From: Micromonospora solifontis
GTDB taxonomy: Bacteria > Actinomycetota > Actinomycetes > Mycobacteriales > Micromonosporaceae
Reading direction: 5' to 3'
Assembly (NCBI RefSeq): GCF_003725545.1
Contig: NZ_RJLN01000035.1
Location: forward strand, 1 to 57,458
DNA: 57,458 bases
Under the pieces are notes generated by a model. It saw only the letters and a program-made list of their open reading frames with translations, did no database searches and was not told where the DNA came from. A program made the position numbers and the translations under genes. This document shows, piece after piece, positions 1-8,477 of this stretch (within the stretch, counting starts at the first letter, position 1; the number at the start of each line of letters is the position of its first letter).

Positions 1-1
1 G

Positions 2-292
2 CTCGCCGCCGGCCTCGGCCCCGACTGGACGGCGACGTTCGCCGGCTGGGCGGCGGACCGCCCCACCAACGGGTCCCTGCGCGACGGTTGGGACCTGGCC
101 CGCTACCTGCGGGACCGCGGCAGCCTGCCACCGCTCGGCGCCGAGGAACTGGCCACCCGGGACGCCACCGCCCGCTACGACGGCCACGCCGCGCCCCGGC
201 CGCGCCGGCTGCCCGCCGTCGCCCGGACCGGCGGCGCCGTCGCGGTGCAGGTCGCCGGCCGGGTACGCCTGCTCCGCCCCGCCGACCGCTGA
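2..292 (+). CDS. Hypothetical protein, 3' part only
   Basis: This open frame enters from the left edge and stops with TGA at 290-292, so only the last 96 codons are visible. The peptide is rich in Ala, Arg, Asp and Trp and contains the stretch SLRDGWDLARYLRDRG about 40 residues from the visible start. I see no membrane segment and no catalytic motif. It vaguely resembles the C-terminal part of SCO6045-like actinobacterial hypothetical proteins, but that is an impression only. It lies 43 bp upstream of the SDR gene on the same strand and could be in one transcript with it. Function unknown. Confidence 0.6.
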   Translation, partial: LAAGLGPDWTATFAGWAADRPTNGSLRDGWDLARYLRDRGSLPPLGAEELATRDATARYDGHAAPRPRRLPAVARTGGAVAVQVAGRVRLLRPADR

Positions 293-335
293 GGCGAGGT
301 GGCAGCCGGGTCGGGGGTACGGCAGGATCGGGCCC

Positions 336-1097
336 ATGGATCTCGGACTCGCCAACCGGGTGTACGTCCTCACCGGCGCCTCCCGCGGCCTCGGCCTCGC
401 CACCGCCCACGCCCTCGTCGCCGACGGCGCCCGGGTGGTGATCTCGGCCCGGGTGCCCGAGCGGGTGGCCGAGGCGGTCGAGGCGCTCGGCGGCCCCGAG
501 CGGGCGATCGGGCTGACCGCCGACCTGACCGACCCGGGCACCCCGCAGCGCCTCGTCGCGGCGGCACGGGAGCAGTTCGGCCGGCTCGACGGCGCGCTGA
601 TCTCGGTCGGCGGCCCGCCCCGGGGCACCGCCGCCCAGGTCACCGACGAGCAGTGGCGGGAGTCCTTCGAGACGGTCTTCCTGGGCACCGTCCGTGCCGC
701 CCGTACGGTGGCCGCCGCGCTCACCGGCGGCGGCGCGATCGGCCTGGTCCTGTCCACCTCGACCCGGGGGCCGGTGCCCGGCCTCGGCATCTCCAACGGC
801 CTGCGGCCCGGCCTGGCCGGGGTGGCCAAGGACATGGCCGACGAGTTCGCCCCGCGCGGCGTACGGGTGGTCAGCCTGCTGCCCGGGCGGATCCTCACCG
901 ACCGCAACCGGGAGCTGTTCGCGGCCACCGGCGACCCGGAGCGGGCCCGGACGGAGGCCGAGGCCGCCATTCCGCTCGGCCGCGTCGGTGACCCGGCGGA
1001 GTTCGGCCGGGTGGCCGCCTTCCTGCTCTCCCCCGCCGCCAGCTACGTCACCGGGGTGACCGTGCCGGTCGACGGCGGCGCGCTGCGCGGCCTGTGA
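336..1097 (+). CDS. SDR-family oxidoreductase with atypical active site
   Basis: The 253-residue protein has the length and fold signature of a classical short-chain dehydrogenase/reductase. TGASRGLG at residues 13-20 is the NAD(P)-binding glycine motif, the STST stretch at 140-143 is where the catalytic serine is expected, and the C-terminus has a typical PVDGG segment. The expected YxxxK motif reads SNGLR at 153-157, so the catalytic Tyr position is Ser and the Lys position is Arg. A subgroup of FabG-like SDRs with this replacement is known, and its chemistry is unclear. The stop codon overlaps the GTG start of the next gene (GTGA), which suggests translational coupling to a DNA repair enzyme. 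Substrate not predictable. Confidence 0.9.
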   Translation: MDLGLANRVYVLTGASRGLGLATAHALVADGARVVISARVPERVAEAVEALGGPERAIGLTADLTDPGTPQRLVAAAREQFGRLDGALISVGGPPRGTAAQVTDEQWRESFETVFLGTVRAARTVAAALTGGGAIGLVLSTSTRGPVPGLGISNGLRPGLAGVAKDMADEFAPRGVRVVSLLPGRILTDRNRELFAATGDPERARTEAEAAIPLGRVGDPAEFGRVAAFLLSPAASYVTGVTVPVDGGALRGL

Positions 1098-1642
1098 GCC
1101 GCTATCCGCGCCCGACCAGGGAGCAGCTCGCGGCGGCCGCCGACAAGCTCCTCCCGGACGTGATCGCCCCCGGCCTCGACGTGCTCTTCGTCGGGATCAA
1201 CCCCGGGCTGTGGTCGGCGGCGACCGGCTGGCACTTCGCCCGGCCGGGCAACCGGTTCTGGCCGGCGCTGCACCGGGGCGGCTTCACCCCCCGCCAACTG
1301 CACCCCAGCGAGCAGGACGAGCTGCCCGCGCTCGGGCTCGGCAGCACCAACATGGTGGCCCGGGCCAGCGCCCGGGCCGACGAACTGACCGCCGAGGAAC
1401 TGGTGGCCGGCGCGGAGGTGCTCACCGCGAAGGTGGAGCGATACCGGCCGCGTTGGGTGGCGGTGGTCGGGGTGACCGCCTACCGGATCGGCTTCGCCCG
1501 GCCCAAGGCCGGCTTCGGCCCGCAGCCGGAGCGGCTCGGCCCGGCCCGGCTGTGGGTACTGCCGAACCCGAGCGGCCTGAACGCCCACTTCACCCCGGAG
1601 ACGCTCGGCGCCGCCTTCGGTGAGCTGCGCGCCGCGGTCTAG
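1094..1642 (+). CDS. mug: G/U mismatch-specific DNA glycosylase (Mug)
   Basis: The 182-residue protein matches the Mug/TDG branch of the uracil-DNA glycosylase superfamily. It carries FVGINPGLWS near residue 36, the motif that positions the catalytic water, and LPNPSGLNAHF near residue 155, the C-terminal DNA-intercalation motif. It would remove uracil or other damaged bases from mismatches to start base-excision repair in the cytoplasm. The GTG start overlaps the stop of the SDR gene by four bases. The TAG stop directly abuts the stop codon of the convergent ABC exporter gene with no base between them, so there is no room for a separate terminator hairpin. Confidence 0.92.
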   Translation: MSRYPRPTREQLAAAADKLLPDVIAPGLDVLFVGINPGLWSAATGWHFARPGNRFWPALHRGGFTPRQLHPSEQDELPALGLGSTNMVARASARADELTAEELVAGAEVLTAKVERYRPRWVAVVGVTAYRIGFARPKAGFGPQPERLGPARLWVLPNPSGLNAHFTPETLGAAFGELRAAV

Positions 1643-3637
1643 CTAGTTGGCGGCGGCCGGGGGCAGCGCCTCCTGCGCCACGTACGTGCCCAGGGGCACC
1701 GTGGTGACCACCGGCTCCGGCTGGTCGACCTCGGCGTGCGGGGTGGGCGAGTCGGCGACCGCGAACTGGGTGCGGTAGAGCTCGGCGTAGAGGCCGCCGA
1801 CGGCGACCAGCTCCTCGTGCCGGCCGCGCTCGACGATCCGCCCCTCGTCCAGCACCAGGATCTGGTCGGCGTCCCGCACGGTGGAGAGCCGGTGCGCGAT
1901 CACCAGCGCGGTACGCCCGGTCAGCGCCACCGACAGCGCCCGCTGCACCGCCGCCTCGCTCTCCGAATCCAGGTGCGCGGTGGCCTCGTCGAGGATGACG
2001 ATCGACGGGGCCTTGAGCAGCAGCCGGGCGATGGCGATGCGCTGCTTCTCACCGCCGGAGAAGCGGTAGCCCCGCTCGCCGACGGTGGTGTCGAGCCCGT
2101 CGGGCAGCGCCCGGACCAGATCGGCGACCTGCGCGCCGGCGAGGGCGGCCCAGATCTCGTCGTCGGTGGCGTCCGGCTTGGCGTAGCGCAGATTCTCCCG
2201 GATGGTCTCGTGGAACAGGTGGGAGTCCTGGGTGACCACGCCGATCTCGTCGCGCAGCGAGGCCAGGGTGGCGTCCCGGACGTCGACCCCGCCGACCAGC
2301 ACCTGCCCGTCGGTCACGTCGTAGATCCGGGAGATCAGCATGGACAGCGTCGACTTGCCGGCGCCGGACGGGCCGACCAGGGCCACCATCCGCCCGGGCT
2401 CGACGCTGAACGAGACGCCCTTGAGCACCGGCTCGTTGACCGTGCGGTCCAGCGCGGCGACCTCCTCCAGGGAGGCCAGCGACACCTCGGCGGCGCTCGG
2501 GTAGCGGAACCGCACGTCGCGGAACTCGACCCGGCCGTTGCCGCGGGGCACCGGCACCGCGTCGGGCTTCTCCGCGATGCCGGGGCGCAGGTCGAGCACC
2601 TCGAAGACGCGGTCGAACGAGACCAGCGCGCTCATCACGTCCACCCGGACGTTGGACAGCGCGGTGAGCGGACCGTACAGGCGGGTGAGCAGCAGCGCGA
2701 GCTTCACCACGGTGCCCGCGCTGACCGCGCCCGTGACGGCGAGCCAGCCACCGAGGCCGTAGGTGAGCGCCTGGGCGAGCGAGGCGACGAGCAGCATGGC
2801 CACGAAGAAGGTGCGCGAGTACATGGCGGACTGGATGCCGATGTCGCGGACCCGCTCGGCCCGGCCGGCGAACCGGGCCGCCTCCACCTCGGGCGAGCCG
2901 AAGAGCTTGACCAGCAGCGCGCCGGCGACGCCGAACCGCTCGGTCATGGTGGCGTTCATCTTCGCGTCGAGGTTGTACGACTCGCGGGTGATCTCGGCCA
3001 GCCGGCGGCCGACCCGGCGGGCGGGGATGATGAAGATCGGCAGCAGTACCAGCGCCAGCAGGGTGATCTGCCAGGAGAGGATCAGCATCGCCCCGGCGGT
3101 GAGCACCAGCTGGATGACGTTGCTGACCACGCCGGACAGGGTCGAGGTGAAGGCCCGCTGGGCGCCGAGCACGTCGTTGTTGAGCCGGCTGACCAGCGCG
3201 CCGGTCTGCGTCCGGGTGAAGAACTGCAGCGGCATCCGCTGCACGTGGTCGTAGACCCGGGTGCGCAGGTCGAGGATGATGCCCTCGCCGATGCGGGCCG
3301 AATACCAGCGCTGCGCCAGCGAGAAGAGCGCGTCGGCGACCGCCAGCACGGCGATGATCAGGGCGAGCTTGACCACCGTGGCGCCCGCGTCGGAAGCGCC
3401 GCCGGCGATCGCGTCGATGACATCACCGGCGAGCAGCGGGGTGGCCACCCCGATCACGGCGGCGATCACCACGGTGAGCAGGAAGACGATGATGTCGCGC
3501 CGATAGGGCCGGGCGAACGCGACGATCCGCTTGGCGGTGCCGCGCTTGAGTTGGTGGGTGGAGATCTCGTCCTGGTTGCGCATCGACCGGAGCATGCTCC
3601 AGCCCGCCATGCCACCACCGGCCATGTGGTTGGACAC
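1643..3637 (-). CDS. ABC exporter, fused permease and ATPase
   Basis: The 664-residue protein is a half-size ABC exporter. An N-terminal membrane domain of about six helices (residues ~45-330) is followed by a nucleotide-binding domain with Walker A GPSGAGKS (~420), signature FSGGEKQR (~525), Walker B IVILDEA (~546) and a switch histidine in IAHRLST. It would homodimerise in the membrane and export a lipid, drug or peptide; substrate unknown. The GTG start at 3637 is chosen because GGAGGTG (3642-3648, minus strand) lies just upstream. A C-terminal tail of ~45 residues extends past the usual end of the ATPase domain. It is transcribed away from the crotonase gene's end with a 102 bp spacer. 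Confidence 0.93.
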   Translation of the reverse strand: MSNHMAGGGMAGWSMLRSMRNQDEISTHQLKRGTAKRIVAFARPYRRDIIVFLLTVVIAAVIGVATPLLAGDVIDAIAGGASDAGATVVKLALIIAVLAVADALFSLAQRWYSARIGEGIILDLRTRVYDHVQRMPLQFFTRTQTGALVSRLNNDVLGAQRAFTSTLSGVVSNVIQLVLTAGAMLILSWQITLLALVLLPIFIIPARRVGRRLAEITRESYNLDAKMNATMTERFGVAGALLVKLFGSPEVEAARFAGRAERVRDIGIQSAMYSRTFFVAMLLVASLAQALTYGLGGWLAVTGAVSAGTVVKLALLLTRLYGPLTALSNVRVDVMSALVSFDRVFEVLDLRPGIAEKPDAVPVPRGNGRVEFRDVRFRYPSAAEVSLASLEEVAALDRTVNEPVLKGVSFSVEPGRMVALVGPSGAGKSTLSMLISRIYDVTDGQVLVGGVDVRDATLASLRDEIGVVTQDSHLFHETIRENLRYAKPDATDDEIWAALAGAQVADLVRALPDGLDTTVGERGYRFSGGEKQRIAIARLLLKAPSIVILDEATAHLDSESEAAVQRALSVALTGRTALVIAHRLSTVRDADQILVLDEGRIVERGRHEELVAVGGLYAELYRTQFAVADSPTPHAEVDQPEPVVTTVPLGTYVAQEALPPAAAN

Positions 3638-3717
3638 TCGTCACCTCCGGGTGGTCGGGCAGCCAGGGACCGTCGGGTCAATTCTCCCGACGACTACGAC
3701 AACCTCGCGAGTAACCC

Positions 3718-3736
3718 GGATCTTCCCGAACGATCC
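3718..3736. promoter_or_regulatory. Operator-like palindrome upstream of ABC exporter
   Basis: A 19 bp imperfect palindrome (GGATCTTCCCGAACGATCC, 7 of 9 pairs symmetric) lies about 80 bp upstream of the exporter start, in the 102 bp spacer between two minus-strand genes. It could be a repressor site. No dedicated regulator is adjacent, so this rests on symmetry and position alone. Confidence 0.2.
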
Positions 3737-3739
3737 TTA

Positions 3740-4507
3740 CTATTCTCCCCGCCCGGCCAGATCGCGCAGCCGCCGGGTCTGCGCCTCGCGCTCGGCCCGC
3801 TGCTGCTCCGCGTGGGTGCGCCCGGCCGCCCCGGCCAGCAGCGCCTTGATCTCCACGATCGCGTCCCGGTTGTTGGCCAGCAGGCCGGCGGTCAGGTCGC
3901 GCACCGCGGCGTCCAGCTCGGCGCCGGGCACCACCAGGGTGGCCAGCCCGATCCGGTCCGCCTCGGCGGCGTCCATCCGCCGGCCGGTGGCGCAGATCTC
4001 CAGGGCGCGGGAGTAGCCGACCAGCTCCACGAGACGCTTGGTGCCGGCGAGGTCCGGGACCAGGCCTAGGGTCACCTCGGCCATGGAGAGCCTGGCGTCC
4101 TCGGCGAGCACCCGCAGGTCGCAGGCGAGGGCGAGCTGGAAGCCGGCGCCGATGGCGTGGCCCTGCACCGCGGCGACCGAGATCACATCGGGGCGGTGCA
4201 GCCAGGTGAAACCGCCCTGGTACACGGCGATCCGGTCGGCGCACTCCTGCTCGGGCAGGGTGGACAACTCGGCGAAGGAGCCCGGGCCGGAGGCGCCGGC
4301 CACCGACAGGTCCAGGCCGGCGGAGAAGGCCCGACCCTCGCCGCGCACGACCACGACCCGGACGTCGCCGGGCAGATCCCGGGAGAAGTCGCTCATCGCG
4401 CGCCACATCGCCGGGGTCTGGGCATTGAGCACGTCGGGCCGGCACAACGTGACCGTCGCGACCGGCCCGTCGCAGTCGAAGCGCACCCCGGTCGTCTCGG
4501 CGGTCAC
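3740..4507 (-). CDS. Enoyl-CoA hydratase/isomerase (crotonase) family
   Basis: The 255-residue protein is a crotonase-fold acyl-CoA enzyme. FSAGLDLS (61-68) and GHAIGAGFQLALACD (116-130) supply the two backbone NH groups of the oxyanion hole. Of the two catalytic glutamates of enoyl-CoA hydratase, the first position is Gln124 (GAGFQ instead of GGGCE), while Glu144 (AEVTLG) is present. This suggests isomerase or another crotonase chemistry rather than classic hydration. GTG at 4507 is chosen because the reading frame upstream of it is Pro/Arg-rich and unlike the family. The gene follows a small HTH gene on the same strand (46 bp gap), a possible bicistronic unit. Confidence 0.88.
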   Translation of the reverse strand: MTAETTGVRFDCDGPVATVTLCRPDVLNAQTPAMWRAMSDFSRDLPGDVRVVVVRGEGRAFSAGLDLSVAGASGPGSFAELSTLPEQECADRIAVYQGGFTWLHRPDVISVAAVQGHAIGAGFQLALACDLRVLAEDARLSMAEVTLGLVPDLAGTKRLVELVGYSRALEICATGRRMDAAEADRIGLATLVVPGAELDAAVRDLTAGLLANNRDAIVEIKALLAGAAGRTHAEQQRAEREAQTRRLRDLAGRGE

Positions 4508-4553
4508 CGGACCGCCCGGGGCAGTGCGCTGATGGACGACGCTGGTGGGCGGG

Positions 4554-4781
4554 TCACGCCTTCTTGCGGCGCCGGGCGCCGCCACGCTGCCGCAACTGCA
4601 CGCCGGACTCGGTGAGCACCCGGTGGATGAACCCGTAGGAACGGCCGGTCGAGGCCGCGAGCGCACGGATGCTCTCCCCGGAGGTGTACCGCTTTACCAG
4701 GTCCTTGGCGAGCGTCTGACGCTCGGCCCCGACGATCCGGCGACCCTTCTCAGTGCTGGTGGCTGTGCCGGTGGCTGCCAT
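4554..4781 (-). CDS. Small helix-turn-helix DNA-binding protein
   Basis: The 75-residue basic protein has a central helix-turn-helix (residues ~28-62: KRYTSGESIRALAASTGRSY, then a recognition-helix-like FIHRVLTESG) and a Lys/Arg-rich tail ending GGARRRKKA. This short resolvase/Hin-like HTH with a basic tail is conserved in actinobacteria, usually annotated only as a transcriptional regulator. The upstream 213 bp (4782-4994) is notably AT-richer than its surroundings and probably holds its promoter, and GAGGAC just before ATG is a plausible ribosome site. Targets unknown. It may be an abundant nucleoid-associated protein rather than a specific regulator; that is inference. Confidence 0.85.
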   Translation of the reverse strand: MAATGTATSTEKGRRIVGAERQTLAKDLVKRYTSGESIRALAASTGRSYGFIHRVLTESGVQLRQRGGARRRKKA

Positions 4782-4994
4782 GCTGTGTCCTCACGTCCCA
4801 GACTGTGCGGTTCGGATACGGTCCCACCTATTAGACCGCCTCGAACGATCATGCGCCAGATATCAACTCTTCGCCAACCGACACGCTATGCAATGTCAGC
4901 TTCCCGATAGAGTGATCCTTCTGACCGGTCAGCCCGGCCCGCCCGGGTGGATCACGGCGGGCCGACCGGCCGGCCGAACCGTACCCTCCCTCGG

Positions 4995-5516
4995 GTGACC
5001 GAACCGCTCGCCGCCGCGGCCGCCGCCGCCCTGGTGTTCACCGCCACCAACATCGACGACGTCGTCGTGCTCACCGTGTTGTTCGTGGCGGCCCGCCGCA
5101 CCGGCCGGCCCCGCCCCCGGCACATCGTGGCCGGGCAGTACCTCGGCATCGGCGCGCTGGTGGCCGCCGCCGCGGTGGCCGCCGCCGGGTTGCTGGTCGT
5201 ACCCGATCCCTGGACCGGCCTGCTCGGGCTGCTCCCGATCGCGCTCGGGGTCCGTGCGCTGCTGGCCCGCTCCGCCGACGACGAGCCGCCGGCCGTGGTC
5301 GGCGGCCTGCTCGGGGTGGCCGGGGTGACCATCGCCAACGGCGCCGACAACATCGCGGTGTACGTGCCGGTGTTTCGGTCCCTCGACCCGGCCGCCGGCT
5401 TGGTCTGGCTCCTGGTCTTCGCCGCGCTGGTGGCGGCCTGGTGCGCGGTCGCCGCCCGGCTCGGCGGCCACCCGCAGGTGGTGGGCCTGGTCGACCCCAC
5501 CCGCACCCGACGGTGA
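4995..5516 (+). CDS. CadD-family cation transporter-like membrane protein
   Basis: The 173-residue protein is almost entirely membrane-spanning (about five helices). It carries two internal repeat-like motifs typical of the cadmium-resistance transporter CadD family: ATNIDDVVVLTVLF near the N-terminus and IANGADNIAVYVPVF near residue 118. The Asp/Asn pairs inside the helices are the likely cation-binding residues. It probably exports a divalent metal ion; cadmium is only the family name. The GTG start at 4995 places the first helix directly at the N-terminus. The TGA stop forms the first bases of a long palindromic repeat (5514-5572), so the palindrome directly follows or terminates the transcript. 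Confidence 0.82.
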   Translation: MTEPLAAAAAAALVFTATNIDDVVVLTVLFVAARRTGRPRPRHIVAGQYLGIGALVAAAAVAAAGLLVVPDPWTGLLGLLPIALGVRALLARSADDEPPAVVGGLLGVAGVTIANGADNIAVYVPVFRSLDPAAGLVWLLVFAALVAAWCAVAARLGGHPQVVGLVDPTRTRR

Positions 5517-5572
5517 TCATGAAGTTGGCGGCGTTGTGGATCTCCAAAACTGCCGCCAACTTCATGATCGAC
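5514..5572. repeat. Palindromic repeat family A, copy 1
   Basis: A 59 bp element with perfect 18 bp arms (GATCATGAAGTTGGCGGC and its complement, 5515-5532 and 5552-5569) around a 19 nt loop. It is much AT-richer than its surroundings and begins exactly at the TGA stop of the CadD-like gene. A second copy with 50 of 59 identical bases lies at 52303-52361. It has no T-run typical of an intrinsic terminator, so it looks like a dispersed REP-like element, though it may also stop transcription between two convergent genes. Confidence 0.9.
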
Positions 5573-5600
5573 GCAGCCGGCCGGGGACGGCGGGGCGCCG

Positions 5601-7208
<1,608 letters not shown>

Positions 7209-7260
7209 TTCGAGGTACTCGCTCTCGGGGTCCGGAAAGGCTGACTCAGGGCACGCGAAA

Positions 7261-7291
7261 GCGCCGGCGGGTCATCAGTTCCCGTCGGCGC
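7261..7291 (-). terminator. Attenuator-like hairpin in the ABC-F leader
   Basis: Read on the minus strand, GCGCCGACGGG pairs with CCCGCCGGCGC (11 bp arms, one mismatch, 9 nt loop) and is followed directly by TTTC. It sits 53 bp upstream of the ABC-F start codon. No other gene ends here on either strand, so it is a leader hairpin rather than a neighbour's terminator. Position after a mini-ORF suggests attenuation. Confidence 0.5.
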
Positions 7292-7299
7292 GGGGCGGT

Positions 7300-7320
7300 T
7301 CAGCCTTCGCAGCGCAGCAC
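7300..7320 (-). CDS. Candidate 6-residue leader peptide of the ABC-F gene
   Basis: GTG CTG CGC TGC GAA GGC TGA on the minus strand would encode MLRCEG. Its GTG begins 7 bases after a good -10 hexamer (TACAAT), so a transcript starting there would be leaderless and begin with this ORF. The stop lies 8 bases before the attenuator-like hairpin. Short leader ORFs upstream of ABC-F resistance genes are known to sense stalled ribosomes. Too short to prove from sequence. Confidence 0.35.
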   Translation of the reverse strand: MLRCEG

Positions 7321-7327
7321 GGGGGCA

Positions 7328-7333
7328 ATTGTA
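7328..7333 (-). promoter_or_regulatory. Probable -10 element of the ABC-F promoter
   Basis: TACAAT on the minus strand is a near-consensus housekeeping -10 hexamer and stands out in GC-rich DNA. The predicted start of transcription falls at about 7320, at the GTG of the leader mini-ORF. No convincing -35 hexamer is visible 17-18 bp upstream. Confidence 0.45.
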
Positions 7334-7456
7334 CCGGGCGGCCCGGCGCGACCGATGCGGATTACCCGGCAAGATCATCGGGTACCGAAAACGCCGTCCG
7401 GACCCGGTCCGGTACCGCAACCACTACACAGGGACTAATCGGTGATCGGGGTCAAC

Positions 7457-8371
7457 ATGGAGCTGAACGAGAACGCGCGCATCGACACCAGCCAGGTGGA
7501 CGATCGGCGAGGGTCCGGCGGAGGCGGCGGGATGGGCATTCCGATCCCGATCGGCGGCGGCCGGGGCGGGATCGTGGGCATCATCATCGCCGTGCTCGTC
7601 GCCCTGGTCGGCGGCGGCTTCGGGCTGAACGCAATGAGCGGAGGCGGCGGCTCCGACCAGGGCGACAACAGCTCCCTGGAGCAGAAGTGCTCGGCGCAGG
7701 ACGCGCTGCAGCAGCTCGACTGCCGTAACACCCTGTACGTGAACTCGATCCAGGCGTACTGGCGCACCGCCCTGCCGGAGGTGTTCGGCGAGCAGTACCA
7801 GCCGTCGAAGACCGTCTTCTTCAGCCAGAACGTGAACACCGGCTGCGGTCAGGCCGACTCCGGCGTCGGGCCGTTCTACTGCCCGGCCGACGACCTGGTC
7901 TACATCGACCTCACCTTCTACCGGCTGCTCGCCGACCAGCTCGGCGCGGAGGGCGAGTTCGCCCAGCCGTACGTGCTGGCCCACGAGTACGGCCACCACG
8001 TGCAGGACCTGCTCGGTACCGAGGCGCAGATGCGCCGCCAGCAGCAGCGCGACCCGAACAGCGCCAACACGCTGTCGGTGAAGCTGGAGCTGCAGGCGGA
8101 CTGCTACGCCGGCGCCTGGGCCAAGAACGCCACCGGCACCGCCGACGAGCGGGGCCAGAAGATCTTCAAGAGCATCACCGAGCAGGACATCCAGCAGGCC
8201 ATCGACACCGCCGAGAAGATCGGCGACGACGCCATCCAGAAGCGCGCCGGCCGGCCGGTGAACCCGGACGAGTTCACCCACGGTACCTCGGAGCAGCGCA
8301 AGCAGTGGTTCACCAAGGGCTACTCGACCGGCGACCCGAAGGCCTGCGACACCTTCGGCAGCGGGCAGTGA
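7457..8371 (+). CDS. Neutral zinc metallopeptidase, membrane-anchored (YpfJ/KPN_02809 family)
   Basis: The 304-residue protein starts with the family-typical MELNENARIDTSQVDDRRG, has a Gly-rich segment, one membrane helix (~39-57) and an extracytoplasmic zinc-protease domain with HEYGHH at 176-181 (HExxH). A conserved downstream LELQADCYAGAW supplies the third ligand region. Cys residues (e.g. CSAQ, LDCRN, TGCGQ, FYCPA) could form disulfides outside the membrane. ATG at 7457 is preferred over GTG at 7442 because the family begins at this sequence. The role of the family is not well defined. It is convergent with the RCC1 gene across a strong hairpin. Confidence 0.93.
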   Translation: MELNENARIDTSQVDDRRGSGGGGGMGIPIPIGGGRGGIVGIIIAVLVALVGGGFGLNAMSGGGGSDQGDNSSLEQKCSAQDALQQLDCRNTLYVNSIQAYWRTALPEVFGEQYQPSKTVFFSQNVNTGCGQADSGVGPFYCPADDLVYIDLTFYRLLADQLGAEGEFAQPYVLAHEYGHHVQDLLGTEAQMRRQQQRDPNSANTLSVKLELQADCYAGAWAKNATGTADERGQKIFKSITEQDIQQAIDTAEKIGDDAIQKRAGRPVNPDEFTHGTSEQRKQWFTKGYSTGDPKACDTFGSGQ

Positions 8372-8406
8372 GTTCCTCCGGCGCCGACTGACCGGCGCCA
8401 CGACAC

Positions 8407-8460
8407 CGGGCCGTCGGCCTGTGCCGCTGACACCCCGCCAGCGGTCAGGCCGACGGCCCG
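8407..8460. terminator. Bidirectional terminator hairpin
   Basis: Perfect 15 bp arms (CGGGCCGTCGGCCTG and complement at 8407-8421 and 8446-8460) enclose a second inner stem (CCGCTG/CAGCGG, 8424-8429 and 8439-8444). It lies between the convergent metallopeptidase and RCC1 genes. There is no T-run, as is common in actinomycetes. Confidence 0.75.
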
Positions 8461-8477
8461 CGTCGTGACCAGGTTGG

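Noticed and set aside
1736..4069. Plus-strand open frame opposite the ABC exporter
   Set aside because: Runs antisense through the exporter and across an intergenic region into the crotonase gene; composition is typical of a GC-driven shadow frame.
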